From NCBI RefSeq assembly GCF_005518135.1, contig NZ_SULI01000010.1, positions 1 through 64,000 on the forward strand: a stretch of 64,000 bases of DNA. The letters run 5' to 3'. The stretch comes from Shimia litoralis. Its GTDB lineage: Bacteria; Pseudomonadota; Alphaproteobacteria; Rhodobacterales; Rhodobacteraceae. The notes beneath the pieces were generated by a model. The model worked only from the letters and a program-made list of their open reading frames with translations. It did not search any database and was not told where the DNA came from. Positions 33,886 through 43,118 of this stretch are shown in pieces. Numbering within the stretch: the first letter of the stretch is position 1; the number at the start of each line of letters is the position of its first letter. The translations under genes were made by a program, and so were the position numbers.

Positions 33886-34962
33886 ATGTCCAATATCGTC
33901 CAATTGAACGTCCCGTCCCTGCGACAGTCGCATCAAGACCGCTATGGCGCCTTGATGCAAAGCTTTGCCAAGCACCGCCGTTTTGGTGACGATGTGTTTT
34001 GGCTCAAGGAAAATGCAGAGCTTTTGAACATCCTCGAATGCTCTGGGGCCAAGGTCGGTGAAGATGCTCTGATGACCTACCAAGGGTTTTATGCCCAAGT
34101 CGAAAAGCGCTTGCAGTTTTTTCCGCAGTATTATCGGTTTTTGCTGTCGATATGTTTGGATCTCGAAGATCTTGGCATGGCGGGATCAAAAGGTGCCGCA
34201 TTGGTGGATTGGGTTGCCGAACAAGGGTTTGCTCATGCAGAGCTGTCTGATTTACAACGGATGGAAGCCCGCCGTTTGATGGCACGACGGGGGCAGGACC
34301 CATTTGCACGCGACGGCGGTCTCGAGGACCGGATGCGTCAGTTCATTGCACGGTCTGCAACGTTTGCAATGCCAAACAAAAAGGCGGCTTACGAACTCAC
34401 GCATGCGGTCTTTTACCTGTCGGAATATGGTCGCAAGGACCCGCAGCTTGATACAGAGACCCGCACATCTCTAGAGTTTACAGGGCTGCTTGCCTTTCTG
34501 GAACAAAATGCCGACCTTTTGGCCGAAGTCTGTATCGCTTTGACATACGGTGGCTTTGCAGTGCCAGAGATTTGGAAGACCTGGCTTGTGCGTCACACAC
34601 ATCTGTTTGACGTGGAAAGCGGGGGGCAAGTCACACCGCAAGACGATTACCACGAGTTTCTGGTATGCAACTGGATGATGTCGACCTGTGGCCAACAGGG
34701 TTTTTTCAAGCCGATGGCTCATGATCGGATGGCATTTTTCCGCCCTGAAGGCACCGCGGGGCCTCTGCGTGAATTGTCCGAATGTATGTATAATCTGGAT
34801 GAGGCCCGTACAGACGATTGGGAAGCCATGCGTCCGCTGGTGCTGGATCAACTGTCAGAAGACGCACAAGTTGTGGTCTCTTGGGCGGAAACCTCATCAG
34901 ACAAATTTGGCGCATTCTTTCAAGGGTTTGCGCGAACAAGTCTGGCGTTGGTGGCAATGTGA
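33886..34962 (+). CDS. Protein of unknown function encoded beside the MFTSGL precursor (DUF6902-like)
   Basis: 358 residues, soluble, mostly helical. It starts IVQLNVPSLRQSHQDRYGAL and contains FFPQYYRFLLSICLDLEDLGM, AAYELTHAVFYLSEYGRKDP (a His and Tyr/Ser cluster), a single DYHEFLVCNWMMSTCGQQGFF segment with two Cys, and SWAETSSDKFGAFF near the end. I recall the label DUF6902 for proteins of this type but did not verify it. No motif of a radical-SAM, ATP-grasp, YcaO or LanM enzyme is visible. AAAGGGA lies ahead of the ATG. The stop overlaps the transporter start, so it belongs to that operon. It may modify, bind or cleave the repeat protein; this is inference. Confidence 0.8.
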   Translation: MSNIVQLNVPSLRQSHQDRYGALMQSFAKHRRFGDDVFWLKENAELLNILECSGAKVGEDALMTYQGFYAQVEKRLQFFPQYYRFLLSICLDLEDLGMAGSKGAALVDWVAEQGFAHAELSDLQRMEARRLMARRGQDPFARDGGLEDRMRQFIARSATFAMPNKKAAYELTHAVFYLSEYGRKDPQLDTETRTSLEFTGLLAFLEQNADLLAEVCIALTYGGFAVPEIWKTWLVRHTHLFDVESGGQVTPQDDYHEFLVCNWMMSTCGQQGFFKPMAHDRMAFFRPEGTAGPLRELSECMYNLDEARTDDWEAMRPLVLDQLSEDAQVVVSWAETSSDKFGAFFQGFARTSLALVAM

Positions 34963-35906
34963 TGGCCAAAGTGGATCAAGCAGTTTTGACGGGCACTGGA
35001 TTGGTCGTTGTCTATACGTTGATGATTTCATCTGCGGATGCGATCACAAAGTTCATCGCCAACGGCTATGCGGCACCGCAACTATTTGCCTTGTCAGGGG
35101 TCATCGTCGCGACCTTATCGTGGGGAACGGCGCGCTTTGGGAATACGCCGCAGAGTCTGCGCACATCGTGCCCAAGGGCAATGGCCTTGCGTGCCATGCT
35201 CACCGTGATTGGATCGATTGCCTTTTTCTATGCCTTTCGGTGGCTTCCATTCGCTGAAGTATTTGTTTTCATCGGTATGATGCCAATCTTTGCGGCAATA
35301 TTTTCCGCACCAGTCTTAAAAGAACATGCGCGCCCAATGGCGTGGGCAGCGTTGGTTGCGGGTTTCATTGGTGTGCTTTGTTTGTTTCCGAGCGGCCTTA
35401 TGTCGGTGTCTATCGGGCACCTGGTTGCCGTTTTCGCCTGTCTTTGTGGCACGATGTCGATGGTTCTGGCGCGCTATATCGGCAAATTTGAGACCAACGC
35501 GCTGGCTCAGGTTTTTTATCCGAACATGGCTCTCGGGGTGACAATGGCGATGGCATTGCCCTTTGTCTACGTCGCGATGCCCGTGACGGATTTGCTGTGG
35601 GTGGTCTGCTACGGGATATTCCTGTTTGCGGCGCGCTGGCTTCTGGTGGTGTCGTTACGGTTGATGGCGGCCTATGCCGTCACACCCTTGATGAACCTAC
35701 AATTTGTGTGGATGGTGGTGATTGGCGCGGTGATATTTGGCGAGATCCCCGCCGCGAACGTATATCTGGGGGTGGCGATTGTGATCGGCTCTGGCATTTT
35801 CCTGATCTATGAACAGCTTCAGCCGAAACCCGCCCCCTATCCGTGGGCGAATTGGCTTAAGGCGCGTCAATTGGATGTCATGCAGAAAATTAAGATCGCA
35901 CGATAG
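34962..35906 (+). CDS. EamA/DMT-family transporter, last gene of the MFTSGL operon
   Basis: 314 residues with ten predicted membrane segments in two EamA repeats. Repeat 1 includes LVVVYTLMISSADAITKFIA and the typical FAEVFVFIGMMPIFAAIFSAPVLKE; repeat 2 includes FAARWLLVVSLRLMAAYAVTP and FGEIPAANVYLGVAIVIGSGIFL. EamA proteins move metabolites such as amino acids or nucleotides and are often exporters. The ATG overlaps the upstream stop (TGATG), so it is translated with the 358-residue protein. The frame extends upstream to 34818 but that part is inside the previous gene. Whether it exports a product of this operon is untested. Confidence 0.87.
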   Translation: MAKVDQAVLTGTGLVVVYTLMISSADAITKFIANGYAAPQLFALSGVIVATLSWGTARFGNTPQSLRTSCPRAMALRAMLTVIGSIAFFYAFRWLPFAEVFVFIGMMPIFAAIFSAPVLKEHARPMAWAALVAGFIGVLCLFPSGLMSVSIGHLVAVFACLCGTMSMVLARYIGKFETNALAQVFYPNMALGVTMAMALPFVYVAMPVTDLLWVVCYGIFLFAARWLLVVSLRLMAAYAVTPLMNLQFVWMVVIGAVIFGEIPAANVYLGVAIVIGSGIFLIYEQLQPKPAPYPWANWLKARQLDVMQKIKIAR

Positions 35907-35915
35907 TGTGCTGAT

Positions 35916-36239
35916 TTACATTGAAAAACTGGTTCCGCAGCCGCATGAACTTGTCGCATTCGGGTTCTCAATCACAAAACGCGCCCCGATCAATTCTTCG
36001 GTAAAGTCGACGACAGCATTGGCCAGAAACGGCAATGAAACGGCATCAACAACCACCTTTTCGCCGTGGCCTTCTAGGACCAGATCATCTTGTGATGGCG
36101 CATCCAGTTTGATCTCGTACTGAAACCCGGAACAGCCGCCACCTTCGACGGCGACGCGCAGGGCCTGTCCCTGTGATCCCGCTCCGATTTCGGCAAGCCG
36201 TTCAAAGGCTCTGTCTGTTACTTTTGGCGGCAGTTGCAT
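35916..36239 (-). CDS. A-type iron-sulfur cluster carrier (IscA/ErpA-like)
   Basis: 107 residues of the HesB/IscA fold. The three ligand Cys are visible: GGGCSGFQYEI at about residue 36, and SSCGCGTSF at the C-terminus. It delivers [2Fe-2S] or [4Fe-4S] clusters to apo-proteins in the cytoplasm. IscA, SufA and ErpA cannot be told apart from sequence alone; the alphaproteobacterial arrangement next to dgt suggests the ErpA-like member. It is convergent with the EamA gene and divergent from dgt. Confidence 0.88.
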   Translation of the reverse strand: MQLPPKVTDRAFERLAEIGAGSQGQALRVAVEGGGCSGFQYEIKLDAPSQDDLVLEGHGEKVVVDAVSLPFLANAVVDFTEELIGARFVIENPNATSSCGCGTSFSM

Positions 36240-36339
36240 GTTGTGACTCCTGACACGAGGTCGCGCGAAAATGGCCGGTTCTAAACGGCGTTCATATACA
36301 ATATAGAAACCCTAGTGACAGGCCACAAGGACCAGCATC

Positions 36340-37482
36340 ATGCGCGCTGCCTATGCATCCAATCCAGCCAACGCCCGGGGACGGCGTGTGCCGGAAGAGG
36401 AGAGCTCTTTTCGATCTTGTTTTCAACGGGATCGCGACCGAATTATTCACGCCAGCGCCTTTCGGCGTCTCAAACACAAAACCCAAGTTTTTGTCGAGCA
36501 CGAGGGAGACTATTTTCGCACGCGCCTGACGCATTCGATTGAGGTCGCTCAGGTGGCGCGCACCATTGCAGGGGCTTTGGGCTTGGATCAGGGGCTGACC
36601 GAAGCCGTCGCGTTGGCTCACGATTTGGGACATACGCCGTTCGGGCATACCGGCGAAGATGCGCTTGACGCATTGATGGCACCTTATGGCGGGTTTGATC
36701 ACAATGCACAGGCCGTGAAAATTGTAACGTCACTCGAGCGTCATTATGCAGAGTTTGATGGTCTGAACCTGACGTGGGAAACCCTCGAGGGGATTGCGAA
36801 ACACAACGGCCCCGTCACGGGCACGTTGCCGCACGCCTTGGCCGACTATAATGCGGTTCACGATCTAGAGCTGGACACATATGCCAGCGCAGAAGCCCAA
36901 GTTGCGGCGCTGGCGGATGACATTGCCTATAACAATCACGACTTGCATGATGGGTTGCGCGCCGGATTGTTTGACGAAGATGATATCATGGACTTACCCA
37001 TTGTTTCAGAGGCTTATGCGACGGTGGATGCGACCTATCCGGGATTGGACCCAATCCGTCGGCGCCACGAAGCCTTGCGGCGGGTGTTTGGCGTGATGGT
37101 GGCCGATGTGATTGATGTCTCGCGCGATTTGTTGGTTCAGAGCGGAGCAAAAAGCGTGGCGGATGTGCGCGCAAATGGAGCACCTGTCGTGCAGTTTTCG
37201 CCGACGCTATGGGCGGATTTGAAAGAAATTCGCACGTTCTTGTTTACGCGTATGTATCGTGCGCCGTCTGTTATGGTCAAACGCGCGCAGGTCACCAAGG
37301 TGGTCGAAGATCTGTTTCCCTTTTTCATGCAGGACCCGTCGACATTACCAGCGGCATGGCAACCCGACATTCGGTCGGCCACGGACGAGACGGCCCTTGC
37401 GCGGATTGTGGCAGATTACATCGCAGGCATGACGGATCGCTTTGCGTTGCAGGAACATGCGCGTCTCTTTGATCTATCCTGA
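36340..37482 (+). CDS. dgt: dGTP triphosphohydrolase-like protein (dNTPase, HD domain)
   Basis: 380 residues. The HD metal site is seen as RTRLTHSIEVAQVART (His), ALAHDLGHTPFGHTGEDAL (HD), and DDIAYNNHDLHDGLRAG (Asp), with the start RDRDRIIHASAFRRLKHKTQVF that marks the Dgt-like family. It cleaves dNTPs to deoxynucleosides and tripolyphosphate, controlling dNTP pools. The start has AAGGA nearby. argS follows after 59 bases on the same strand. Confidence 0.9.
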   Translation: MRAAYASNPANARGRRVPEEESSFRSCFQRDRDRIIHASAFRRLKHKTQVFVEHEGDYFRTRLTHSIEVAQVARTIAGALGLDQGLTEAVALAHDLGHTPFGHTGEDALDALMAPYGGFDHNAQAVKIVTSLERHYAEFDGLNLTWETLEGIAKHNGPVTGTLPHALADYNAVHDLELDTYASAEAQVAALADDIAYNNHDLHDGLRAGLFDEDDIMDLPIVSEAYATVDATYPGLDPIRRRHEALRRVFGVMVADVIDVSRDLLVQSGAKSVADVRANGAPVVQFSPTLWADLKEIRTFLFTRMYRAPSVMVKRAQVTKVVEDLFPFFMQDPSTLPAAWQPDIRSATDETALARIVADYIAGMTDRFALQEHARLFDLS

Positions 37483-37511
37483 TCGGTTGACCTGACCGTC
37501 AGCAATGATAA

Positions 37512-37538
37512 ACCCGCCTTTAAATCAAAAGGACGGGT
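37512..37538 (+). promoter_or_regulatory. Hairpin masking the argS ribosome binding site
   Basis: ACCCGCCTTT pairs with AAAGG-A-CGGGT (10 bp with one bulged A, loop AAATCA). The Shine-Dalgarno AAAGGA is in the right arm, and the argS ATG is four bases past the stem. Opening the stem would be needed for translation, as in thermosensors or leader control. No T tract follows, so it is not a terminator. Confidence 0.5.
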
Positions 37539-37541
37539 CCT

Positions 37542-39287
37542 ATGAACCTTTTCACCGAAATGCGCGCGCTGGTGATCTCGGCGCTGGAACAGATGCAATC
37601 CCAAGGCACCCTTCCTGAAGGGGTGAGCTTTGACAATGTCACGGTCGAGCCACCGCGCGATCCAGCGCATGGCGACATGGCGACAAATGCGGCGATGGTC
37701 TTGGCCAAACCTGCCAAGATGAAGCCGCGTGATATTGCCGAGATGCTGGCTGAAAAACTGGCGCAAAGCGACCGCGTTGATAGCGCACAAGTTGCCGGTC
37801 CTGGGTTCCTGAACTTACGTTTGGCACCTGTATTGTGGCAGGGCTTGGTCAAGGCCGTTCTGACGACCGGTTCTGGGTTCGGGCGTTCCGATATGGGGCA
37901 GGGCAAGCGGGTGAACGTTGAATACGTGTCGGCGAACCCGACCGGACCGCTGCATGTTGGCCACACTCGTGGTGCGGTGTTTGGCGATGCTTTGGCCAGC
38001 CTTTTGGATTTTGTCGGCTTTGATGTGACCCGCGAATATTACATCAACGATGGTGGTGCACAGGTTGATGTGTTGGCACGGTCGGTGTTCGAGCGGTATC
38101 GCGAAGCCAATGGATTGAACCCAGAGATTGCCGAAGGTCTTTACCCGGGTGATTATCTTGTGACAGTCGGTGAGGCGCTGAAAGCAAAGCATGGTGACAG
38201 CCTTTTGGATCAACCCGAAAGCGTCTGGCTCGAAGATGTACGCACCTTTTCGACCGATGCGATGATGGATTTGATCCGTGCTGACCTGCTGGCACTTGGT
38301 GTTAAAATGGATGTGTTCTATTCCGAAAAGTCGCTCTATGGCACCGGACGGATCGAAGCCGCGATTGCAGAATTGAACGACAAGGGCCTGATCTATGAGG
38401 GGGTGCTTGAGCCGCCCAAAGGCAAGAAGCCCGAAGATTGGGAGCCGCGCGAGCAAACCCTCTTCAAGTCTACAGAACACGGTGACGACGTAGATCGCCC
38501 CGTCAAGAAGTCAGACGGTGGTTGGACCTATTTTGCGCCAGACATTGCCTATCATTATGATAAGGTTTCCAGAGGCTTCGACGCTCTTATTGATGTGTTC
38601 GGAGCCGACCATGGTGGCTATGTAAAGCGCATGAAAGCGGCGGTGTCCGCGCTGTCAGATGGTCAGGTTCCCCTTGATATCAAGCTTACGCAATTGGTTA
38701 AGCTTTGGAAAAACGGCGAGCCTTTCAAGATGTCCAAACGGGCAGGCAACTTTGTGACACTGCGTGACGTGGTGGATCAGGTTGGCCCGGATGTGACCCG
38801 GTTTGTGATGTTGACGCGCAAGAATGATGCGCCGCTTGATTTTGATTTCGATAAGGTTCTGGAGCAATCAAAGGACAACCCTGTGTTCTATGTGCAATAT
38901 GCACATGCGCGGGTGTGTTCGGTATTGCGCAAAGCCCACGAGGCCGGAATTACAGCAGATGATGCGGTATTGGCGCAAGCTGATCTGACCAAGCTAAGCC
39001 ACGAAGCCGAGATATCGGTCGCCAAGAAACTGGCCGAATGGCCGCGTCTGGTAGAGCTTGCTGGCCGTACAAATGAGCCACACCGCGTGGCGTTCTATTT
39101 GTATGAACTGGCCAGCGAACTGCATGCCTTGTGGAACCGCGGCAACGAATTGACCGAACTTCGGTTCATTCAAGAAGGGGACGAGGCCACATCTCAGGCG
39201 AAAATTGCGCTCGCACGTGCCGTAGCCGTTGTTATTTCTGCAGGTCTTGGTATTCTCGGCGTAACTCCTGCGCAGGAGATGCGGTAA
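37542..39287 (+). CDS. argS: Arginyl-tRNA synthetase
   Basis: 581 residues, class I. The N-terminal tRNA-binding Add1 domain (about 1-90) is followed by the catalytic Rossmann fold with the HIGH motif in [20 protein letters not shown] and KMSKS in [16 protein letters not shown], and the anticodon-binding DALR domain with [19 protein letters not shown] at the C-terminus. It charges tRNA-Arg. A hairpin covers the ribosome site. It lies between dgt and the SPOR gene on one strand, within the dgt to scpB run. Confidence 0.95.
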   Translation: MNLFTEMRALVISALEQMQSQGTLPEGVSFDNVTVEPPRDPAHGDMATNAAMVLAKPAKMKPRDIAEMLAEKLAQSDRVDSAQVAGPGFLNLRLAPVLWQGLVKAVLTTGSGFGRSDMGQGKRVNVEYVSANPTGPLHVGHTRGAVFGDALASLLDFVGFDVTREYYINDGGAQVDVLARSVFERYREANGLNPEIAEGLYPGDYLVTVGEALKAKHGDSLLDQPESVWLEDVRTFSTDAMMDLIRADLLALGVKMDVFYSEKSLYGTGRIEAAIAELNDKGLIYEGVLEPPKGKKPEDWEPREQTLFKSTEHGDDVDRPVKKSDGGWTYFAPDIAYHYDKVSRGFDALIDVFGADHGGYVKRMKAAVSALSDGQVPLDIKLTQLVKLWKNGEPFKMSKRAGNFVTLRDVVDQVGPDVTRFVMLTRKNDAPLDFDFDKVLEQSKDNPVFYVQYAHARVCSVLRKAHEAGITADDAVLAQADLTKLSHEAEISVAKKLAEWPRLVELAGRTNEPHRVAFYLYELASELHALWNRGNELTELRFIQEGDEATSQAKIALARAVAVVISAGLGILGVTPAQEMR

Positions 39288-39325
39288 TCAAGCTGTACGT
39301 CGCGCGGGGTTGAGGCAAAGGCAAG

Positions 39326-40369
39326 ATGACCCCGGCGACAACGTATCGTCGCGGCAGCGAGGCGATTATGGCAGAGATTCCGATGTCGGGGCAAACCGTG
39401 CCCCCATCCGTGGCAGACACAGGCACCTCCGTGGTCAATTGGGCAGGGGCGGCGATTTCGCTGGCGCTTGTCGTTGGGACGTGTGTCTGGGGGTACAAGC
39501 TCTTGATACGGGATGTAAGCGGGGTGCCTGTTGTGCGCGCTGTCGAAGGCCCGATGCGTATTCAACCCGAAAACCCGGGTGGGCGCCAGGCAGATCACCA
39601 AGGATTGTCGGTCAATGATGTGGCCGCCATCGGCACAGCGGGTAAACCAGCAGATCGCTTTGTGCTGGCACCAGCACCGATTTCGTTGAATGAAGAAGAT
39701 ACAAATGTTGTGATGGCCCGCGCTCCGACCGCGCCCACGGCCTCCAGTACTGGTGTTTCGACACCCGCCCGCGCGGCATCGCCAGCGCAAGCTATTGTGG
39801 CCCCAGAGCCTTTGCAAAATGAAGAAATGATGTCGATCGAGGCGCTTGCAGCCCAGATCGCCGGAGATACCACGCCGCTGAGCACATCAGGTCCTGCGGA
39901 TACGGCCCCCGTCAAGGTTGCCTTGGGACCGGTTGACGAGATGCCCGAAGCAGAAGCCATAGCTGAGGCACCCGCCAAGCCCAAGATTAAGGGTGGGATC
40001 AAGACATCGCTGCGTCCGCAATTGCGTCCTGCAACTTTGGGGCAGGCGGTAAAGGTCGCATCAGCAAGCCCGGCGGCTGCGGCGTTGCCAACCGTGGTAC
40101 AAGCAGGAGATATTCCGGCGGGTACACGTATGGTGCAACTGGGCGCATTCGCCAGTGCAGAAATCGCGGTCGTCGAATGGGATAAGCTGAATGCCCGATT
40201 TGGGGATTATCTCGGTGACAAAACGCGCGTTATCCAAAAAGCCACAAGCGGTGGCCGCGTGTTCTTCCGGTTGCGGGCGATGGGCTTTAACGACGTAAAT
40301 GACGCACGGCGTCTGTGTTCGGCACTCAAGGCAGAAAAAGCCGACTGTATTCCGGTGACCACACGGTGA
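39326..40369 (+). CDS. SPOR-domain envelope protein
   Basis: 347 residues. A membrane anchor near residue 40 (WAGAAISLALVVGTCVWGYKL) is followed by a low-complexity periplasmic stretch rich in Ala/Pro/Thr (about 70-250) and a C-terminal SPOR domain (about 265-345: AGTRMVQLGAFASAEIAVVEW and AKSGGRVFFRLRA-like). SPOR domains bind denuded glycan strands at the division site. The ATG at 39326 has AAGG before it; a later ATG (MAEIPMSG) is possible. The stop overlaps nagZ (GTGA). Confidence 0.8.
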   Translation: MTPATTYRRGSEAIMAEIPMSGQTVPPSVADTGTSVVNWAGAAISLALVVGTCVWGYKLLIRDVSGVPVVRAVEGPMRIQPENPGGRQADHQGLSVNDVAAIGTAGKPADRFVLAPAPISLNEEDTNVVMARAPTAPTASSTGVSTPARAASPAQAIVAPEPLQNEEMMSIEALAAQIAGDTTPLSTSGPADTAPVKVALGPVDEMPEAEAIAEAPAKPKIKGGIKTSLRPQLRPATLGQAVKVASASPAAAALPTVVQAGDIPAGTRMVQLGAFASAEIAVVEWDKLNARFGDYLGDKTRVIQKATSGGRVFFRLRAMGFNDVNDARRLCSALKAEKADCIPVTTR

Positions 40370-41370
40370 GCCATTTTGGGGCCACTATTCTGGGGTGCGA
40401 AGGGCTTTCTTTGACGTCTCAGGAGCGCGCGTTCTTCAAAATTGCGCGGCCGTTTGGGTTTATCTTGTTTGCGCGCAACATCGAGTCGGCGGATCAGATA
40501 TCGGCGTTGTGCCAAGATTTGCGTGACTGTGTCGGGTTTGATGCCCCTATTTTGATTGATCAGGAAGGTGGGCGGGTTCAAAGACTGCGGCCACCTTTGT
40601 CGCGCGCGTGGCCTGCGCCCCTAGATTTCGTGCAAGCTGCTGGCGAAAACGCCGAAAGAGCCATGTATTTGCGGTACCTGCTTACGGCGCTTGATTTGCG
40701 CGCTGTCGGCGTGGATGCAAACTGTGCGCCTCTGGTGGATGTTGCCTGTGACACCACGCACCCGTTTCTGAAAAATAGATGTTACGGCGATGATCCTGTG
40801 CATGTGGCGCGTCTTGGCCGCGCTGTGGCGGATGGTATGCGCGACGGCGGTGTGTTGTCTGTTCTAAAACATATTCCTGGTCATGGCCGCGCCCAAGCGG
40901 ACAGTCATCTGGATTTACCCCGTGTTTCCGTGTCCTCCCAAGATTTGGTGCGCGATTTTGCGCCGTTCAAGGCGTTGAATGATCTGCCGATGGGGATGAC
41001 CGCCCATCTTGTGTACGAAGCCCTTGATGATGCGCCAGCAACCACCTCTTCCAAGGTGATGTCCATGATCCGGCAAGAGATCGGATTTGATGGGCTGATC
41101 ATGACAGATGACATTTCAATGCAGGCGCTGAGCGGGCCATTGGCGGTACGCTCAGAGGCGTCGATTGCCGCCGGGTGTGATGTTGTTTTGCACTGCAACG
41201 GCACCCTGTCCGAAATGCAACAGGTTGTAGATGCATCCGGAGAAATGACGGATATAGCCCAAAAACGGGCGATTGCAGTGCTCCAAGCCCGGTCTGAACC
41301 CGTTTCTGTTGACATTTCGGCGCTTGATGCTGAACTTAAAGCCCTTGTTATTGGGCTGGGGCATGGCTGA
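40366..41370 (+). CDS. nagZ: Beta-N-acetylhexosaminidase, glycoside hydrolase family 3
   Basis: 334 residues from a GTG overlapping the upstream stop. It shows LIDQEGGRVQRLRPP, the GH3 motif VLKHIPGHGRAQADSHLDLP (His-Asp general acid pair) and MTDDISMQALSG with the nucleophile Asp, all as in NagZ. It removes GlcNAc from muropeptides in the cytoplasm during peptidoglycan recycling. Its 3' end overlaps scpA by eight bases. Confidence 0.93.
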   Translation: MSHFGATILGCEGLSLTSQERAFFKIARPFGFILFARNIESADQISALCQDLRDCVGFDAPILIDQEGGRVQRLRPPLSRAWPAPLDFVQAAGENAERAMYLRYLLTALDLRAVGVDANCAPLVDVACDTTHPFLKNRCYGDDPVHVARLGRAVADGMRDGGVLSVLKHIPGHGRAQADSHLDLPRVSVSSQDLVRDFAPFKALNDLPMGMTAHLVYEALDDAPATTSSKVMSMIRQEIGFDGLIMTDDISMQALSGPLAVRSEASIAAGCDVVLHCNGTLSEMQQVVDASGEMTDIAQKRAIAVLQARSEPVSVDISALDAELKALVIGLGHG

Positions 41371-42160
41371 AGACAGCTTTGAAGATACACAGGCACAATC
41401 GGTTGCTGAACGCCTTGCTGCTGAGGCGCTGATTGTTGACGTCGAGGGGTTCGAAGGCCCTCTCGATTTGCTGCTGATGTTGTCGCGCACGCAAAAGGTC
41501 GACCTGCGCAAGATTTCAGTTTTGGAATTGGCCCGGCAATACTTGACCTTTGTAGAGCGCGCAAAACGTCTGCGCCTTGAACTGGCCGCTGATTATCTGG
41601 TGATGGCCGCGTGGCTGGCGTTTTTGAAATCACGATTGCTGCTTCCGCCTGACCCCACAGAAGACGGCCCTTCTGGGGAAGAGCTTGCTGCGCATCTGGC
41701 GTTTCAGCTCGAGCGGTTACAGGCGATGCGGGATGCCGCTGCCAAGTTGATGGCGCAAGATCGGCGTGGACGCGACTTTTTTGCACGCGGGGTACCAGAA
41801 GACGTTCAGCGGGTGCGGCGCGTGACATATACGGCGACCCTTTTGGATTTGATGCAGGGGTATGCCCGCATCCGGACGCGCGATGATTTTCGCCCGTTCG
41901 TGATGGATCGCGAGTCTGTGTATACCATGGAAGAGGCCTTGGATCGCATGCGCGGTCTCATTGGGTTTGCTGGCCAGTGGACCGATATCCTGAGTTATCT
42001 CCCGCAAGGATGGGAGAACGATCCGAAAAAGCGGCGCTCGGCGACGGCAGCGACCTTTGCGGCCTCGCTTGAGTTGGCCAAAGAGGGCAAAATTGAAATC
42101 CGGCAACCCGAGCTTTTTGCCCCGATCCAAGTCCGTAAGAAAGATGAAGACCATGCCTGA
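41363..42160 (+). CDS. scpA: Segregation and condensation protein A
   Basis: 265 residues from the ATG at 41363 (inside the nagZ 3' end). The N-terminus DVEGFEGPLDLLLMLSRTQKVDL is the kleisin signature of ScpA, followed by LTFVERAKRLRLELAADYLVMAAWLAFLKSR-type helices, and the C-terminal winged helix with ATFAASLELAKEGKIEIRQ. It bridges the SMC dimer in chromosome condensation. The longer frame from 41273 overlaps nagZ and is not used. scpB overlaps its stop. Confidence 0.93.
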   Translation: MAEDSFEDTQAQSVAERLAAEALIVDVEGFEGPLDLLLMLSRTQKVDLRKISVLELARQYLTFVERAKRLRLELAADYLVMAAWLAFLKSRLLLPPDPTEDGPSGEELAAHLAFQLERLQAMRDAAAKLMAQDRRGRDFFARGVPEDVQRVRRVTYTATLLDLMQGYARIRTRDDFRPFVMDRESVYTMEEALDRMRGLIGFAGQWTDILSYLPQGWENDPKKRRSATAATFAASLELAKEGKIEIRQPELFAPIQVRKKDEDHA

Positions 42161-42812
42161 GGCTGTGGAAGACAAAGAAGAGAGCCTGTTTGAGGCGCCC
42201 CCAATCGCAGAGCAAGAGCGCATGTGCGAGGCCATATTGTTTGCCAGCGCTGACCCTGTGACGATCAAAGATATGAACAGTCGCATGCCACACGGCTGTG
42301 ATGCGGCCGAGGCGTTGGTGCATTTGCGCAAGCGCTATGAAGGGCGCGGTGTGCGTGTGGTCAAGGTGGGGGATGCTTGGGCGATGCGCACTGCACCTGA
42401 TCTTGGCTTCTTGATGCAGAAAGAAATGGTTGAAACACGCAAGCTTTCGAGGGCCGCGATCGAAACATTGGCCATCATTGCATATCACCAACCGGTAACC
42501 CGTGCAGAAATTGAAGAAATTCGCGGGGTCAGCGTCAGCCGAGGCACCGTTGACCAGCTCTTGGAAATGGAGTGGATCAGATTTGGCCGTCGCAAGATGA
42601 CCCCTGGGCGCCCCGTCACGTTTGTGGTGACCACCGAATTTTTGGATCACTTCGGGCTTGAGAATGCGCGAGACTTGCCGGGACTCAAGGAACTCAGAGC
42701 TGCCGGGCTCTTGGAAAACCGGCCGCCACCGGGTGCAATGCCCACGGTGAGGGATGGCGAAGACGTTGAGGATGAGGCCACAGAGGGGCAGTCAGAGTTG
42801 TTTGAGGACTAG
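42153..42812 (+). CDS. scpB: Segregation and condensation protein B
   Basis: 219 residues from the ATG at 42153, overlapping scpA by eight bases. Two winged-helix domains are seen: MCEAILFASADPVTIKDMNSRM, then LSRAAIETLAIIAYHQPVTRAEIEEIRG with the ScpB hallmark AIIAYHQPVTRAEIE, and GRPVTFVVTTEFLDHFGL. It dimerises and holds ScpA in the SMC-ScpAB complex. The acidic tail (GEDVEDEATEGQSELFED) is common. The upstream frame beginning at 42057 lies inside scpA. Confidence 0.93.
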   Translation: MPEAVEDKEESLFEAPPIAEQERMCEAILFASADPVTIKDMNSRMPHGCDAAEALVHLRKRYEGRGVRVVKVGDAWAMRTAPDLGFLMQKEMVETRKLSRAAIETLAIIAYHQPVTRAEIEEIRGVSVSRGTVDQLLEMEWIRFGRRKMTPGRPVTFVVTTEFLDHFGLENARDLPGLKELRAAGLLENRPPPGAMPTVRDGEDVEDEATEGQSELFED

Positions 42813-42902
42813 GGTTTCAGACAATTTCGGGCAAAGCCTTATATTTTGCACATTTTCCGTCTATATTAGGTGTCAAGGTAACAAAACAAAACCGAGGCCA
42901 GT

Positions 42903-43118
42903 ATGAACGCGAACCAATTGATAAACATGGTGACCCGCATGGTAGTGCGCCGTTTCGTGAGCTTTGGGATCGACGCGGGTGTGAATGCGCTGTCAAAAAA
43001 GGATAGTGCAGGGCGCGCCACGCCCCAAGACGAGCGCGCCTTACAACAAGATGGCAAGCAAATGTCGACGCGTCTGCGCCAGAGCACACGTGCGTTGCGT
43101 CGGTTGGGTCGTTTCTAG
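42903..43118 (+). CDS. Small basic conserved protein
   Basis: 71 residues, starting MNANQLINMVTRMVVRRFVSFGIDAGVNALS and ending RLRQSTRALRRLGRF. It is an amphipathic helical, Arg-rich peptide that could bind nucleic acid or membranes. The ORF overlaps the convergent MFS stop by four bases. It follows scpB by 90 bases, where tatA-type genes sit in many relatives. I recognise the pattern in roseobacter genomes but know no function. Confidence 0.72.
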   Translation: MNANQLINMVTRMVVRRFVSFGIDAGVNALSKKDSAGRATPQDERALQQDGKQMSTRLRQSTRALRRLGRF

